Below are positions 1 through 8,825 of a DNA stretch of 64,000 nt, piece after piece. The DNA lies in the NCBI RefSeq assembly GCF_023746535.1, contig NZ_CP098747.1, positions 124,001 through 188,000 on the forward strand, in the 5' to 3' direction. How positions within the stretch are numbered: position 1 is the stretch's first letter; each line of letters begins with the position of its first letter. The notes under the pieces are model-generated. The model worked only from the letters and a program-made list of their open reading frames with translations. It was not told the origin of the DNA and made no database searches. The position numbers and the translations under genes are program-made. The stretch comes from Sneathiella marina. GTDB lineage: Bacteria > Pseudomonadota > Alphaproteobacteria > Sneathiellales > Sneathiellaceae.

Positions 1-669
1 ATCGGACCGAACGGTGCCGGGAAATCCATGTTGTTGAAATGCATTATGGGGTTCTACAAGCCGGACAGGGGGCAGGTGGTCCGAAAAAAAGGACTGCGTG
101 TCGGCTATGTTCCGCAACGGCTTGTCGCCGATCACACCATCCCAGTTCGTGTCCGGCGGTTCCTGAGCCTGCGCAAGAAAGCGAGCAAGGAAACGCTGGA
201 GCAAGTAGCGGAGGAGACCGGCATTACAGAACTGTTGGAGCAGCCTTTACATGTATTATCAGGCGGTGAATTACAGCGGGTCTTGCTAGCACGTGCTCTG
301 CTTGATGACCCTGAACTCCTGGTCCTAGATGAGCCCGCACAGAATTTGGATGTCACTGGCCAGCTTGCCTTTTATAAATTACTGGACCGTATCTATGCCG
401 AAAGGCAAGTGAGCATTCTCATGGTGTCTCATGATCTGCATCTGGTAATGTCCAGCACAAAACAAGTGGTTTGCCTTTATCATCATGTCTGTTGTTCCGG
501 AGAGCCACATATGGTGACCCGTGATCCGGAATTCATTTCCTTGTTTGGAAATGACATGGCGAAGTTGATGGCTGTGTATAATCATTCGCATGATCACGAC
601 CATGATCATGAACATAGCCATAATCATGACCATAATCACGATCATCATGGAGTACGTTCCCATGGATGA
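1..669 (+). CDS. znuC: Zinc ABC transporter ATP-binding protein ZnuC (5' end cut off by window)
   Basis: ATPase of the high-affinity Zn(II) importer ZnuABC, acting on the cytoplasmic face of the inner membrane. The reading frame is open from base 1, which already encodes the Walker A motif GPNGAGKS, so only the extreme N-terminus is missing (222 residues are visible). The ABC signature LSGGELQRV (about residues 86-94 of the visible part) and Walker B VLDEP follow. The last 28 residues are an almost continuous His/Asp/Asn/Ser tail of the kind seen in zinc-handling proteins. The gene overlaps znuB, whose ribosome site lies inside the tail-coding region, so the two are probably translationally coupled. 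Confidence 0.95.
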   Translation: MGPNGAGKSMLLKCIMGFYKPDRGQVVRKKGLRVGYVPQRLVADHTIPVRVRRFLSLRKKASKETLEQVAEETGITELLEQPLHVLSGGELQRVLLARALLDDPELLVLDEPAQNLDVTGQLAFYKLLDRIYAERQVSILMVSHDLHLVMSSTKQVVCLYHHVCCSGEPHMVTRDPEFISLFGNDMAKLMAVYNHSHDHDHDHEHSHNHDHNHDHHGVRSHG

Positions 670-1468
670 TTTCGTTATACGTGCCTTGGTTGCCGGCATG
701 GGAGTGGCCTTGATTGCAGGACCGCTGGGATGTTTTGTGGTGTGGCGACGGATGTCTTATTTCGGCGATTCTCTGGCCCATAGCGCGTTACTTGGAATTG
801 CGCTGGGCTTGCTTTATGGGATAAACGTTAATCTCGGGACCGTTATAGTTTGTTCAATTTTTGCTCTGCTCTTGGTCTGGCTGCAGCATCGACGGGTACT
901 GGCGACGGATACATTGCTGGGAATTCTGGCGCATGCGGCTTTATCCATTGGTATGGTCGCCATCAGTTTCCTTGATAACCCGCGCTTTGATCTGCATAGC
1001 TACTTATTCGGTGATATTCTGACTGTTCGCCTAACAGACCTTTACTGGATTTATGGAGGCGGGGCGGTTGTCATTGCATTAATGATCGCCAATTGGTCCT
1101 CTCTGACCTTAATGACAATTCATGAAGATCTGGCGCGCGCTGAAGGCGTCAATACCATGTGGAGCAATATCCTTCTGATGTTCTTGATGACCATTGTTGT
1201 GGCCGTATCGATCCGCATTGTCGGAATTTTGCTGGTAACCTCGCTTCTCATAATCCCAGCAGCGACGGCGCGGCAATTGGTAGCTTCACCGGAAAATATG
1301 GCCTTAATGGCTGCGATACTTGGGCTATGTGCTGTTTTTGGCGGTATTTTTGGCTCCATTCAATTTGACACGCCCTCTGGCCCAAGCATTGTGACAGCTG
1401 CGGCGTTTATGTTCGCCGCGATTTCCTTTGGAGTTGCCGTTTATTCTCGCCGCCGAACTGCCACATGA
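662..1468 (+). CDS. znuB: Zinc ABC transporter permease ZnuB
   Basis: Integral membrane permease of the ZnuABC zinc importer (ABC-3 family, 268 residues). The N-terminus contains VVWRRMSYFGDSLAHSALLG, typical of ZnuB, followed by several hydrophobic segments. The start at 662 is preferred over the in-frame ATG at 647 and the longer frame from 590. GGAG at 649-652 sits 9 nt before 662, and the protein then begins MDDFVIRALVAG as in the family, whereas the longer frame only reads the znuC His tail in another frame. It overlaps znuC by 8 nt. The gene ends just before a convergent racemase-like gene, with no clear terminator between them. Confidence 0.93.
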   Translation: MDDFVIRALVAGMGVALIAGPLGCFVVWRRMSYFGDSLAHSALLGIALGLLYGINVNLGTVIVCSIFALLLVWLQHRRVLATDTLLGILAHAALSIGMVAISFLDNPRFDLHSYLFGDILTVRLTDLYWIYGGGAVVIALMIANWSSLTLMTIHEDLARAEGVNTMWSNILLMFLMTIVVAVSIRIVGILLVTSLLIIPAATARQLVASPENMALMAAILGLCAVFGGIFGSIQFDTPSGPSIVTAAAFMFAAISFGVAVYSRRRTAT

Positions 1469-1474
1469 GATTAC

Positions 1475-2227
1475 TTATCGCCGTGAATCCATAATATCAA
1501 TTTCGAAAACCGGGGGCATCAAACTGGATTGAAACCAGGTAATAAATGAATAGATACTGAAGACAGGCAGACCGAGCTCCCGACGCAAGTCGGCCGCATA
1601 GGGTACCATGTTGGTGCATTCCAGCACAATTGCGCCGAGATTTGGATGAGCAGCGACGAAATCGCGGCCTGATGCTAACATATCTTCGCGGGCCTTGTTC
1701 ACATCCAGTGCCGCTTCATTATTTATGATCACCCGGGTGAATTCCGTACCACCGTCGGTGCCCATAATTGGCGTATCGCGGGCAACCCCTGCACCGTCCA
1801 GATGGGCTTCTGTCAATGTTTGCGCAGAAATAGTTAATATGCCAGCCCGCTTGCCTGGTGGCAGTAGCTTTTCCACCATGGGAATTTGCATGAGGGAAGA
1901 TGTGGCAACAGGCACTCCGACAGCCGCAGCCAGTTCTGTTTGAAACAACGAGAGAAAGCCGCAATTTGTAGTAATCCCGTCGGCGCCGTCCTTGACCAGT
2001 TCGCGGGCTCCGTCGATAAATGCATCCAGCAATCCATCCGCCTGTTTGCGCACTACCAATTCAGGAGAAGCGCCGCGGACAATTTTGTAATGGGTTGGAA
2101 AAGGCCAGGTGAGCGCATTTCCCATGTCACCTGGAATCCGTGGAAACTGTGCGTCGAGCATTAGAATGCCGACGGAAGCACCAAACAGGCCTTTACCGCC
2201 ATATTGAATGTTGGAACCGCGTGTCAT
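1475..2227 (-). CDS. Aspartate/glutamate/hydantoin racemase family protein
   Basis: Predicted cytosolic Asp/Glu racemase superfamily enzyme, 250 residues. Two cysteines in the expected places, in TTNCGFLSL and in LECTNMVPYA, match the two-cysteine acid/base arrangement of the family, which includes racemases, isomerases and decarboxylases. The start at 2227 is fixed by a one-base overlap with the stop of the upstream GntR gene (TAATG), implying coupled translation. The substrate is unknown. Co-expression with the GntR regulator and divergence from a TPP-enzyme operon suggest a role in the same pathway, perhaps epimerising or decarboxylating the imported acid. Confidence 0.82.
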   Translation of the reverse strand: MTRGSNIQYGGKGLFGASVGILMLDAQFPRIPGDMGNALTWPFPTHYKIVRGASPELVVRKQADGLLDAFIDGARELVKDGADGITTNCGFLSLFQTELAAAVGVPVATSSLMQIPMVEKLLPPGKRAGILTISAQTLTEAHLDGAGVARDTPIMGTDGGTEFTRVIINNEAALDVNKAREDMLASGRDFVAAHPNLGAIVLECTNMVPYAADLRRELGLPVFSIYSFITWFQSSLMPPVFEIDIMDSRR

Positions 2228-2916
2228 TAGTCCAGCCCCTCTGTTCCCATATAGATGCGGGCATAACCTTCTTTGACGGCAGCCGTAATCTGGTCCAGTC
2301 GGCAAGTTATGTGCCGTTGCATCAATTCCCCAGCCTTGTCAGCATCGCGGGCGCAAATCGCCTGCAATATATTACGATGTTCATGTTGAGTTTCATTTCG
2401 ACGGTTATCCATATCGATCCAGCGGAAAAACTTGATTCTCTCATTTACGTTTTTCAAAACGCGTGCCATTTCCGAGTTACGGGTGAACGAGACAATGTAT
2501 TCATGAAATATTTCGTCAAACTCAACCAGCTTTTCACTGGATAATGCCCCTCTGTCACTACCGGTTTCCACCAAAAATTTTTTAACAGCGTCCAGTTCAT
2601 CATCTGTCGCCAATTCACAGGCAAGGCGCGCAGAGGCAACCTCCAGTGTGGATCGCAATTGATACAGCTCGAAAATTTCCCGGGGCTTTAAGTCCCGGCA
2701 GAAAAAGCCGCGCCCTCTTTCAAAGGTAAGCAGGCCTTCGGCGGTCAACCGATTAAGCGCTTCTCTTAAGGGGGTACGGCTGGCGCCAAGTTTTTTCGCC
2801 AAATCAACTTCATTAATTCGCTCGCCGGGCTTGAAGCTAAAGGATATGGCTCGATCCTTGATGTGGTCATAGAGGCGCACAACACTGCTTGATGATTTTT
2901 CTTCGGCCAAGGCCAT
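2227..2916 (-). CDS. GntR-family transcriptional regulator, FadR/FCD subfamily
   Basis: DNA-binding regulator of 229 residues. It has an N-terminal winged helix (residues about 13-75, containing LGASRTPLREALNRLTAEG) and a C-terminal FCD effector domain. The FCD metal-ligand pattern is visible: Asp and His in FDEIFHEYI, then later His residues in EHRNIL and RHITC. Such regulators usually bind a carboxylic acid or sugar acid and repress a divergent operon. Two copies of a CTGTATACAG-like palindrome lie in the divergent intergenic region. It is the first gene of a two-gene minus-strand unit with the racemase-like enzyme. Confidence 0.92.
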   Translation of the reverse strand: MALAEEKSSSSVVRLYDHIKDRAISFSFKPGERINEVDLAKKLGASRTPLREALNRLTAEGLLTFERGRGFFCRDLKPREIFELYQLRSTLEVASARLACELATDDELDAVKKFLVETGSDRGALSSEKLVEFDEIFHEYIVSFTRNSEMARVLKNVNERIKFFRWIDMDNRRNETQHEHRNILQAICARDADKAGELMQRHITCRLDQITAAVKEGYARIYMGTEGLD

Positions 2917-2931
2917 GACTTGTATCCTGAT

Positions 2932-2941
2932 CTGTATTCAA
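2932..2941. promoter_or_regulatory. Imperfect GntR operator half of a pair
   Basis: CTGTATTCAA, 8 of 10 identical to the perfect palindrome at 3051-3060, 15 bp upstream of the gntR start codon. Its position suits autoregulation. Binding by the neighbouring GntR protein is inferred. Confidence 0.4.
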
Positions 2942-3021
2942 TATTAACAATGATATAGCAGATAGTAAATGAAATTTCCAAGCCAAAATAAGGATAATCT
3001 GGAGAAAACGGAAATTTAATA

Positions 3022-3060
3022 TTGACCGCGTATCAAAATTATGTGCAATACTGTATACAG
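3022..3060 (+). promoter_or_regulatory. Candidate promoter with perfect GntR palindrome CTGTATACAG
   Basis: The perfect 10-bp palindrome CTGTATACAG lies at 3051-3060, 28 bp before the TPP-enzyme start. FCD-type GntR regulators commonly bind TNGTNNNACNA-like sites with this GTATAC core. A TTGACC hexamer at 3022-3027 and a weak AATACT at 3047-3052 (19-bp spacing) could form a promoter that the operator overlaps. The palindrome is seen directly; the promoter assignment is tentative. Confidence 0.5.
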
Positions 3061-3088
3061 TTTGAAAATGATATTTGGAGAAACCCCG

Positions 3089-4792
3089 ATGGCCTCAGAA
3101 GGCAAGAACATGGCATCAGGCGCCGAAGCCATGGTGCGCATGCTTCAGGCACATGACGTAAAACATATATTTGGTTTATGCGGAGATACCTCTCTGCCTT
3201 TTTATGACGCAATGTATAATCTGGATCATGGCATTACCCATTTCCTGACGCGGGATGAACGACATGGCGCCTATATGGCGGATGCCTACGCGCGGGTTAC
3301 CGGGAAAGTTGGCGTGACGGAAGGGCCTTCCGGGGGCGGGGCAACATATATACTCCCGGGGTTGGCGGAAGCGAACGAGTCTTCCGTGCCCGTTTTGGGC
3401 ATTACCACCGATGTCTCCGTATCGTCGCTGGGAAAATATCCTTTGACTGAGTTGGATCAGGGGGCGTTGATGAAGCCGGTGACGAAATGGAACGGGGTCA
3501 TCGATACAGCTGAACGGCTGCCGACAATGGTGCGGAATGCCTTTCGGGCAATGACAACCGGCCGGCCAGGCGCCGGCCATCTTGCCTTACCATTCGATGT
3601 CCAAAAGCATGATGTCCCAGAGGAAGATATCTGGGGTCAATCTGAGTTTGGCCAGTATCCGGCTTGGCCATCCGGCCCTAACCCGCGCGATGTGGAAGCC
3701 GCGCTGGATAAAATTCTGGCGGCGAAATCGCCTGTGATAGTTGTCGGCGGCGGTGTGATTATCGCAAGCGGTGAGGCTGCCTTGCAGCAATTTGCGGAGC
3801 GTCTTGATATTGTTGTCGCGACAACTGTATCCGGGCAAGGGTCTCTTGCAGATACACATCCCAACTGTCTTGGCGTGGTTGGATCAAACGGCGGTGTGCC
3901 GGCAACTCGTGCCGTAGTTGACGAGGCGGACCTGGTGATCTTTATAAGTTGCCGCGCCGGATCGGTGACAACCGAACGCTGGCGATCTCCACCGCTCGGC
4001 ACGCCTATCGTGCATATAGATTCTGATCCGGAAGTTATCTCCGCTATTTACGAGACTGAAGTTAGTATTGTCTCCGATGCCCGGCTCGCGTTGGAGGCTC
4101 TGAACCTTGCATTGGATATGAGTGGTTCCGCACCCAAAGGCTTTGGCGGGGCTGCCCGCGTGGCAAAGGCCAAGAAAATTAAATTTACTGAGTTCGATTT
4201 ACTGGCAGTCTCTGATGCATCTCCCATAAAACCGGAACGGTTGATCGCCGAACTCGACCGGGTTTTGCCCGATGACGCCGTTGTTGTCGCAGATCCGGGA
4301 ACGCCATGTCCGTATGTTTCCGGCTTTAAACCCTGGCGGCAGCCGGGACGGCATTTTATTAGTAACCGGGCGCATGGTGCGCTGGGCTATTCCCTTTCCG
4401 CCGCCATGGGCGCACAAGTTGGCCGGCCCGGCAGCAAAGTCATTTCCATGATGGGGGACGGGTCTTTTGGATTTTCTTGTGGCGAATTCGAGACAGCCAC
4501 CAGATATAATTTACCCATCACTTTTATTGTGATTTCCAATTCGGTTTACGGATGGATCAAGGCAGGTCAAAAAACAGGTTTTGGCGAACGCTACTATAAT
4601 GTTGACTTCAATGTCACGGATCATGCCGCCGTTGCGGCGGCGTTCGGCATAAAGTCGTGGCGGGTGGAAAATCCAGCGGACCTCAATCGTGTTTTGAAAG
4701 AGGCAATCGCCCATGATGGCCCGACCTTGATTGATGTAATTAGTCAGCCTCTGCAGGATGCGAATGCACCTGTTAGCGAATGGGTGGCATAA
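3089..4792 (+). CDS. Thiamine pyrophosphate-binding enzyme (acetolactate-synthase-like) 1
   Basis: Three-domain TPP enzyme of 567 residues. The N-terminal Pyr domain carries the catalytic Glu in RDERHGAYMADAYARVTG. The C-terminal PP domain carries the Mg/TPP motif MMGDGSFGF, ending at SNSVYGW. The start at 3089 has GGAG at 3077-3080, 8 nt upstream; earlier in-frame ATGs at 3041 and 3068 lack this and the first would run through the operator. It is the first gene of an operon with enolase-superfamily, FAD oxidase and TRAP genes. The likely chemistry is decarboxylation or ligation of a 2-oxo acid made by the downstream enzymes. The exact reaction cannot be read from sequence. Confidence 0.88.
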   Translation: MASEGKNMASGAEAMVRMLQAHDVKHIFGLCGDTSLPFYDAMYNLDHGITHFLTRDERHGAYMADAYARVTGKVGVTEGPSGGGATYILPGLAEANESSVPVLGITTDVSVSSLGKYPLTELDQGALMKPVTKWNGVIDTAERLPTMVRNAFRAMTTGRPGAGHLALPFDVQKHDVPEEDIWGQSEFGQYPAWPSGPNPRDVEAALDKILAAKSPVIVVGGGVIIASGEAALQQFAERLDIVVATTVSGQGSLADTHPNCLGVVGSNGGVPATRAVVDEADLVIFISCRAGSVTTERWRSPPLGTPIVHIDSDPEVISAIYETEVSIVSDARLALEALNLALDMSGSAPKGFGGAARVAKAKKIKFTEFDLLAVSDASPIKPERLIAELDRVLPDDAVVVADPGTPCPYVSGFKPWRQPGRHFISNRAHGALGYSLSAAMGAQVGRPGSKVISMMGDGSFGFSCGEFETATRYNLPITFIVISNSVYGWIKAGQKTGFGERYYNVDFNVTDHAAVAAAFGIKSWRVENPADLNRVLKEAIAHDGPTLIDVISQPLQDANAPVSEWVA

Positions 4793-4801
4793 GGAAATAA
4801 G

Positions 4802-5917
4802 ATGGCCGCTATCTCACATATGACCGTTTACCTGGCGGAGCTTAAGGTTCAAACACCACGTCATCACGGTGTTGGTTCCGTTGTAGGAGGCATAGACAAT
4901 GTCTTTGTCTGTCTTCGGGATACCGAAGGCAGATGCGGCTGGGGCGAAGCATCTCCTTGGCCCGTCTTTACAGGTACAGCACAATCGGCAGCCGGAGCAC
5001 TGGATACGCATTTTCGACCGCATGTCGTTGGGAAAGAACCCTCCGGCGTGGCGGGGATAATGCATATTGCCAATAAAACGGTGGCGGCAGCCCCGGAAGC
5101 GAAGGCGGCGCTGGAAATGGCGTTATACGATTTGTATGGTCAGCAATGCGGGCTGCCGGTCTCCGAGTTGTTAGGAGGGCGGGTCCGCGATGAAATTCCC
5201 TTAAGCATTTCCATTGCAGATCCTGATTTTGGCCGTGACAAGGATCTGGCAAAACGAGCCCATGGCGACGGCATCCTGATCTTCAAGGTCAAGACAGGTT
5301 TTGCGGAGCATGATTTTGATCTTATGCGATTAGAGAATTTGCGGTCCGAGTTCCCTGATGTAGATATCCGGGTCGATTATAACCAGGGTCTTGTTGCCCA
5401 TGAGGCCCTCGCAAAATTGCGTGATATTACCCTTTTTAAGCCGACATTTATTGAGCAGCCTGTGCCTGCCGATAATTGGCGGGCTATGACTGCACTGACA
5501 GCAGCGATTGACACCCCGATCATGGCTGACGAAAGCGTCTTCAATGCTGTAGATGCTTACAGAGCCGCAGAAGCCAAAATTGCCGATCTGTTCAGTGTTA
5601 AAATCATGAAAAGCGGTGGAATGCGGGCTGGTCAGGACATATCGGCCGTTGCCAAATCTGCCGGTATTGCGTGCTACGGAGGAGATATGTTCGAATCCGG
5701 CCTGGCGCATCTGGCGGGAACACATATGATAGCGGCGACGGAAAATATATCATTAGGTTGCGAGTTTTATCAGGCACGATACTATCTGACTGAAGATGTT
5801 CTTGAAGTCCCGTTTGCCTGCGACAACGGAAAAGTTCAGGTGCCGACCACCGGCGGGTTGGGCGGAGCAGTTGATGAAGGGAAAATCCGAAAATGGGCAT
5901 CGGTTATCAGGGAGTGA
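4802..5917 (+). CDS. Enolase-superfamily (mandelate racemase/muconate lactonizing type) enzyme
   Basis: Enzyme of 371 residues with the complete MLE/MR active-site layout. The KxK motif is at K162/K164, metal ligands are D192 (RVDYNQG), E218 (FIEQP) and D243 (MADES), and a second base is K267 (SVKIMKSGG). This two-lysine set is typical of muconate cycloisomerase, dipeptide epimerase and cis-3-hydroxyproline dehydratase subgroups, which abstract a proton alpha to a carboxylate. The ribosome site AAGGAAATAAG lies in the 9-bp gap after the TPP enzyme. Context (DadA-like oxidase, TRAP carrier) suggests dehydration or epimerisation of an imported hydroxy or amino acid. Confidence 0.87.
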   Translation: MAAISHMTVYLAELKVQTPRHHGVGSVVGGIDNVFVCLRDTEGRCGWGEASPWPVFTGTAQSAAGALDTHFRPHVVGKEPSGVAGIMHIANKTVAAAPEAKAALEMALYDLYGQQCGLPVSELLGGRVRDEIPLSISIADPDFGRDKDLAKRAHGDGILIFKVKTGFAEHDFDLMRLENLRSEFPDVDIRVDYNQGLVAHEALAKLRDITLFKPTFIEQPVPADNWRAMTALTAAIDTPIMADESVFNAVDAYRAAEAKIADLFSVKIMKSGGMRAGQDISAVAKSAGIACYGGDMFESGLAHLAGTHMIAATENISLGCEFYQARYYLTEDVLEVPFACDNGKVQVPTTGGLGGAVDEGKIRKWASVIRE

Positions 5918-5920
5918 TAT

Positions 5921-7168
5921 ATGCCGGGTGAGTTTCAAAATATTGCTGTCATTGGCGCCGGCATTGTCGGGGTCTCTTCTGCTGAGTGGCTGCGCCGTGA
6001 CGGTCACAATGTTACGATAATCGATCGCTTGCCACCGGGGGAAGGGACAAGCTTTGGGAACGGCGGTGTTCTGGCTCGCTGCGGCGTCGTGCCTGTACCA
6101 ACACCAGGCATTCTTGGTAAGGCTCCCAAAATGCTTTTGGATCCTGAGCAACCGCTTTTTGTGCGCTGGTCCTACCTTGTGAAAATGCTGCCTTGGTTGC
6201 GGCAGTATTTATCCGCCAGCAAGGACGAAAAGGTACAAGAAATCTCCGATGGCCTGGTCCCGTTGCTGGAAGATGCAGTAAATGAACATCTGGCACTGGC
6301 GAAGGGAACGGAAGCCGAGGCCTTTATTCATCCCGGTGATTATATTTTTCTCTATCAGGATGAAGCGGGATTCGAAAACGACAGCTATGTCTGGAATTTA
6401 CGCCGCAAACAAGGTTTCATTGGGGCTCCCATGGACCGGTCTGCGTTGATTGCCAATGATCCAGCTTTGGGCGAGCGATACCACTTTGGGTATAAAATGC
6501 AGGATCATGGGCATATTGCCGATCCGGGCGGTTATGTTAAAGCGTTGGCGCGTCATTTTGAAAGTCAGGGTGGACATATGGTTCAGGCTGATGTGAAGGC
6601 TTTGCGCTCCCTTGGTGAGGGAACGGAAGTTGTCCTCGATGGAGGGGCCGAGAAATACGATAGGGTGGTTATTGCTGGCGGCGCTTGGTCAGCCAAACTG
6701 GCCGAGAGTCTCGGCCATAATATTCCGTTGGAAACAGAACGTGGATACCATATTCATTACCTAAACCCCAATGTGAAGCCGCCATGTCCGTATATGGTTG
6801 CAGATTCAAAATTTGTTGCGACACCAATGGCAGATGGGTTGCGAACGGCAGGCATTGTCGAATTTGGAGGGCTTGAAGCACCGCCAAGTAAAGGGCCCAT
6901 TACCCTGCTTGAAAAAGGCGTTCGGAAACTTTATCCCGATTTTGAGTTTGAAGAAAAACGTGAATGGTTGGGACATCGGCCGGCTCCGGCCGATAGTTTA
7001 CCCTTCCTTGGACCATCTTCACACCACCCTAGCGTTTATTGTGCTTTTGGCCATCATCACGTCGGTTTGACGGCGGGCCCTAAAACAGGGCGAATGATAG
7101 CTGATATGGTTTCTGATCGGTTGCCAAATATCGACATTAAGCCCTATCGTGTAGATAGGTTTGATTGA
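5921..7168 (+). CDS. FAD-dependent oxidoreductase, D-amino acid dehydrogenase (DadA)-like
   Basis: 415-residue DAO-family flavoprotein. The N-terminal dinucleotide-binding motif is GAGIVGVSSAEWLRRDGH (about residues 12-29). The conserved C-terminal segment around CAFGHHHVGLTAGPKTG contacts FAD. DadA-type enzymes oxidise D-amino acids or imino acids to 2-oxo acids and pass electrons to quinone. A gap of 3 bp to the enolase-superfamily gene, with the ribosome site AGGGAG overlapping that gene's stop, puts them in one operon. It may make the 2-oxo acid used by the TPP enzyme; this is inferred from neighbours. Confidence 0.88.
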   Translation: MPGEFQNIAVIGAGIVGVSSAEWLRRDGHNVTIIDRLPPGEGTSFGNGGVLARCGVVPVPTPGILGKAPKMLLDPEQPLFVRWSYLVKMLPWLRQYLSASKDEKVQEISDGLVPLLEDAVNEHLALAKGTEAEAFIHPGDYIFLYQDEAGFENDSYVWNLRRKQGFIGAPMDRSALIANDPALGERYHFGYKMQDHGHIADPGGYVKALARHFESQGGHMVQADVKALRSLGEGTEVVLDGGAEKYDRVVIAGGAWSAKLAESLGHNIPLETERGYHIHYLNPNVKPPCPYMVADSKFVATPMADGLRTAGIVEFGGLEAPPSKGPITLLEKGVRKLYPDFEFEEKREWLGHRPAPADSLPFLGPSSHHPSVYCAFGHHHVGLTAGPKTGRMIADMVSDRLPNIDIKPYRVDRFD

Positions 7169-7225
7169 AAGGAGAGATCAGGAAAAGAGGGAAGATAATC
7201 AATTACATATACAGGGAGTAATCAA

Positions 7226-8209
7226 ATGATACTAAAATGTACCAAAGTACTAGTCGGCAGCGCCCTTGGGGCAGCACTGCTTGCCGTTCCGGCCTTGGCG
7301 GAAAAATGGGATATGCCTATGGCTTATTCCGGTTCAAATTTCCACTCTGCCACAGGTGCAGAGTTTGCGAAATGCATCACGACAGGAACAGGTGGCGCTA
7401 TCGAAGTTGTCACTCACCCATCGGGTTCATTGTTTAAAGGTGGTGATATCAAGCGAGCCATCCAAACTGGACAAGCACCCATCGGTGAACGTCTGCTATC
7501 CGGCCATCAGAATGAAAATGCCGTCTTCGGTGTTGATTCCATTCCGTTCCTTGCGACATCTTTTGACGATGCAGGAAAGCTCTGGAAAGCAGCAAAGCCC
7601 ACAATGGAAAAAATCCTGGCGGACCAGAACCTGGTTCTGCTGTATTCAGTGCCGTGGCCACCACAAGGGCTATACTTCAAAAAGGAAGTTAATAGTGTTG
7701 CTGATATGAAAGGCATTAAATTCCGTTCATACAATAATGCAACAGCCAGATTGGCGGAATTGACAGGCATGCTTCCTGTAACCATTGAAGCTGCCGAGAT
7801 TTCTCAGGCATTTGCAACGGGTGTTGCCGAATCCATGGTTTCTTCGGGTTCAACCGGATATGACCGCAAAGTTTGGGAAAGCCTTACACATTTCTACGAA
7901 GTGGATGCTTGGTTGCCCCGCAATTACATCATGGTCAATAAAGATGTCTGGAACGACACAAGTGACGCGAATAAAAACGTCATCCGTGGTTGTGCAGAAC
8001 TTGCCGAGTATGCCGGAACATGGCGCGCGGTTGAGTATACACAATTCACGTTGAATGGATTGAAAGCAGGCGGCATGACAGTTGGGCCGGCTGGTGATGC
8101 GTTGACTGGTGAGCTTAAAGACATCGGTGCAACTATGACCGAGGAATGGCTTAAAGCTGCAGGGCCAGACGGAGCTGCGATTATCGAGTCCTACAAAAGC
8201 ATGCAATAG
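7226..8209 (+). CDS. dctP: TRAP transporter substrate-binding protein DctP
   Basis: Periplasmic solute receptor of a tripartite ATP-independent transporter, 327 residues. A Sec signal peptide (basic start, hydrophobic core, PALA-EK cleavage near residue 25) is clear. The conserved ligand-carboxylate arginine is present in MKGIKFRSYNN. Ribosome site AGGGAG lies just upstream of 7226. The DctQ and DctM membrane subunits follow, separated by a strong hairpin terminator. The ligand is presumably the organic acid that feeds the upstream enzymes. The unusual CITTGTGG and CAEL segments hold cysteines that could form a disulfide. Confidence 0.9.
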   Translation: MILKCTKVLVGSALGAALLAVPALAEKWDMPMAYSGSNFHSATGAEFAKCITTGTGGAIEVVTHPSGSLFKGGDIKRAIQTGQAPIGERLLSGHQNENAVFGVDSIPFLATSFDDAGKLWKAAKPTMEKILADQNLVLLYSVPWPPQGLYFKKEVNSVADMKGIKFRSYNNATARLAELTGMLPVTIEAAEISQAFATGVAESMVSSGSTGYDRKVWESLTHFYEVDAWLPRNYIMVNKDVWNDTSDANKNVIRGCAELAEYAGTWRAVEYTQFTLNGLKAGGMTVGPAGDALTGELKDIGATMTEEWLKAAGPDGAAIIESYKSMQ

Positions 8210-8218
8210 TATGCGACA

Positions 8219-8254
8219 CGGGAACGGAGACAAAATCTCCGTTCCCGTTTTTTT
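8219..8254 (+). terminator. Intrinsic terminator/attenuator between dctP and dctQ
   Basis: A perfect 12-bp stem (8219-8230 with 8236-8247) with a 5-nt loop is followed by seven Ts (8248-8254). It lies inside the operon, 10 bp after dctP. The likely effect is partial termination, so that more receptor than membrane subunit is made. Confidence 0.85.
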
Positions 8255-8284
8255 ATTCACTAAAGTTCAGGGGAGGGAGCTTTT

Positions 8285-8821
8285 ATGATACCGGCTCTTA
8301 AAAAAGTCCGATCCTTTTTGGATATGATTTATCTCGCGAGCGGCATTGTTGCCTCGCTTTTTCTAATCGCAATTTTGACATTAATTTTAGTCCAGATGCT
8401 TGCGCGCTGGACGGGCGAAGTGTTTCCAGGCGCGCCTGACTATGCCGGTTACTGCATGGCTGCTGCCTCATTCTTTGCCTTTGCCCATGCCCTTAACCGC
8501 GGGGCTCATATCCGGGTGAGTATATTGATCAATGCTGTCGGACCCAAGATGCGCCGTATCTTGGAAACCTGGTGTTTTGCCATCGGCGCCGGACTTGCCT
8601 GGTATTTTGCATACTATGCCGTAAAGGCGACTTACTGGTCGTGGAAATTTCATGAAGTAAGCCAGGGGCAGGATGCCACCGCGATCTGGATACCGCAATT
8701 GGCCATGGTGATAGGCAGCGTTATTTTCGCTATTGCCTTATTGGATCATTTAATTCACGTCCTGTTTTCCGGAGATCACCGGATTACGACGGATATCGTC
8801 GAACAAAGTCACGGAGAGTAG
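8285..8821 (+). CDS. dctQ: TRAP transporter small permease DctQ
   Basis: Small membrane subunit of the TRAP transporter, 178 residues with four predicted transmembrane segments (about 15-40, 53-70, 93-115, 133-155), the usual DctQ topology. The charged RTI/RGAHIRVSI region between segments two and three fits the family. Ribosome site GGGAGGGAG precedes 8285. It follows the intra-operon terminator and precedes dctM by 4 bp. Confidence 0.88.
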   Translation: MIPALKKVRSFLDMIYLASGIVASLFLIAILTLILVQMLARWTGEVFPGAPDYAGYCMAAASFFAFAHALNRGAHIRVSILINAVGPKMRRILETWCFAIGAGLAWYFAYYAVKATYWSWKFHEVSQGQDATAIWIPQLAMVIGSVIFAIALLDHLIHVLFSGDHRITTDIVEQSHGE

Positions 8822-8825
8822 GGTT

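Noticed and set aside
590-661. A longer znuB start.
   Set aside because: These codons are the znuC His tail read in another frame (Ile/Met/Thr-rich), and the true ribosome site lies downstream at 649-652.
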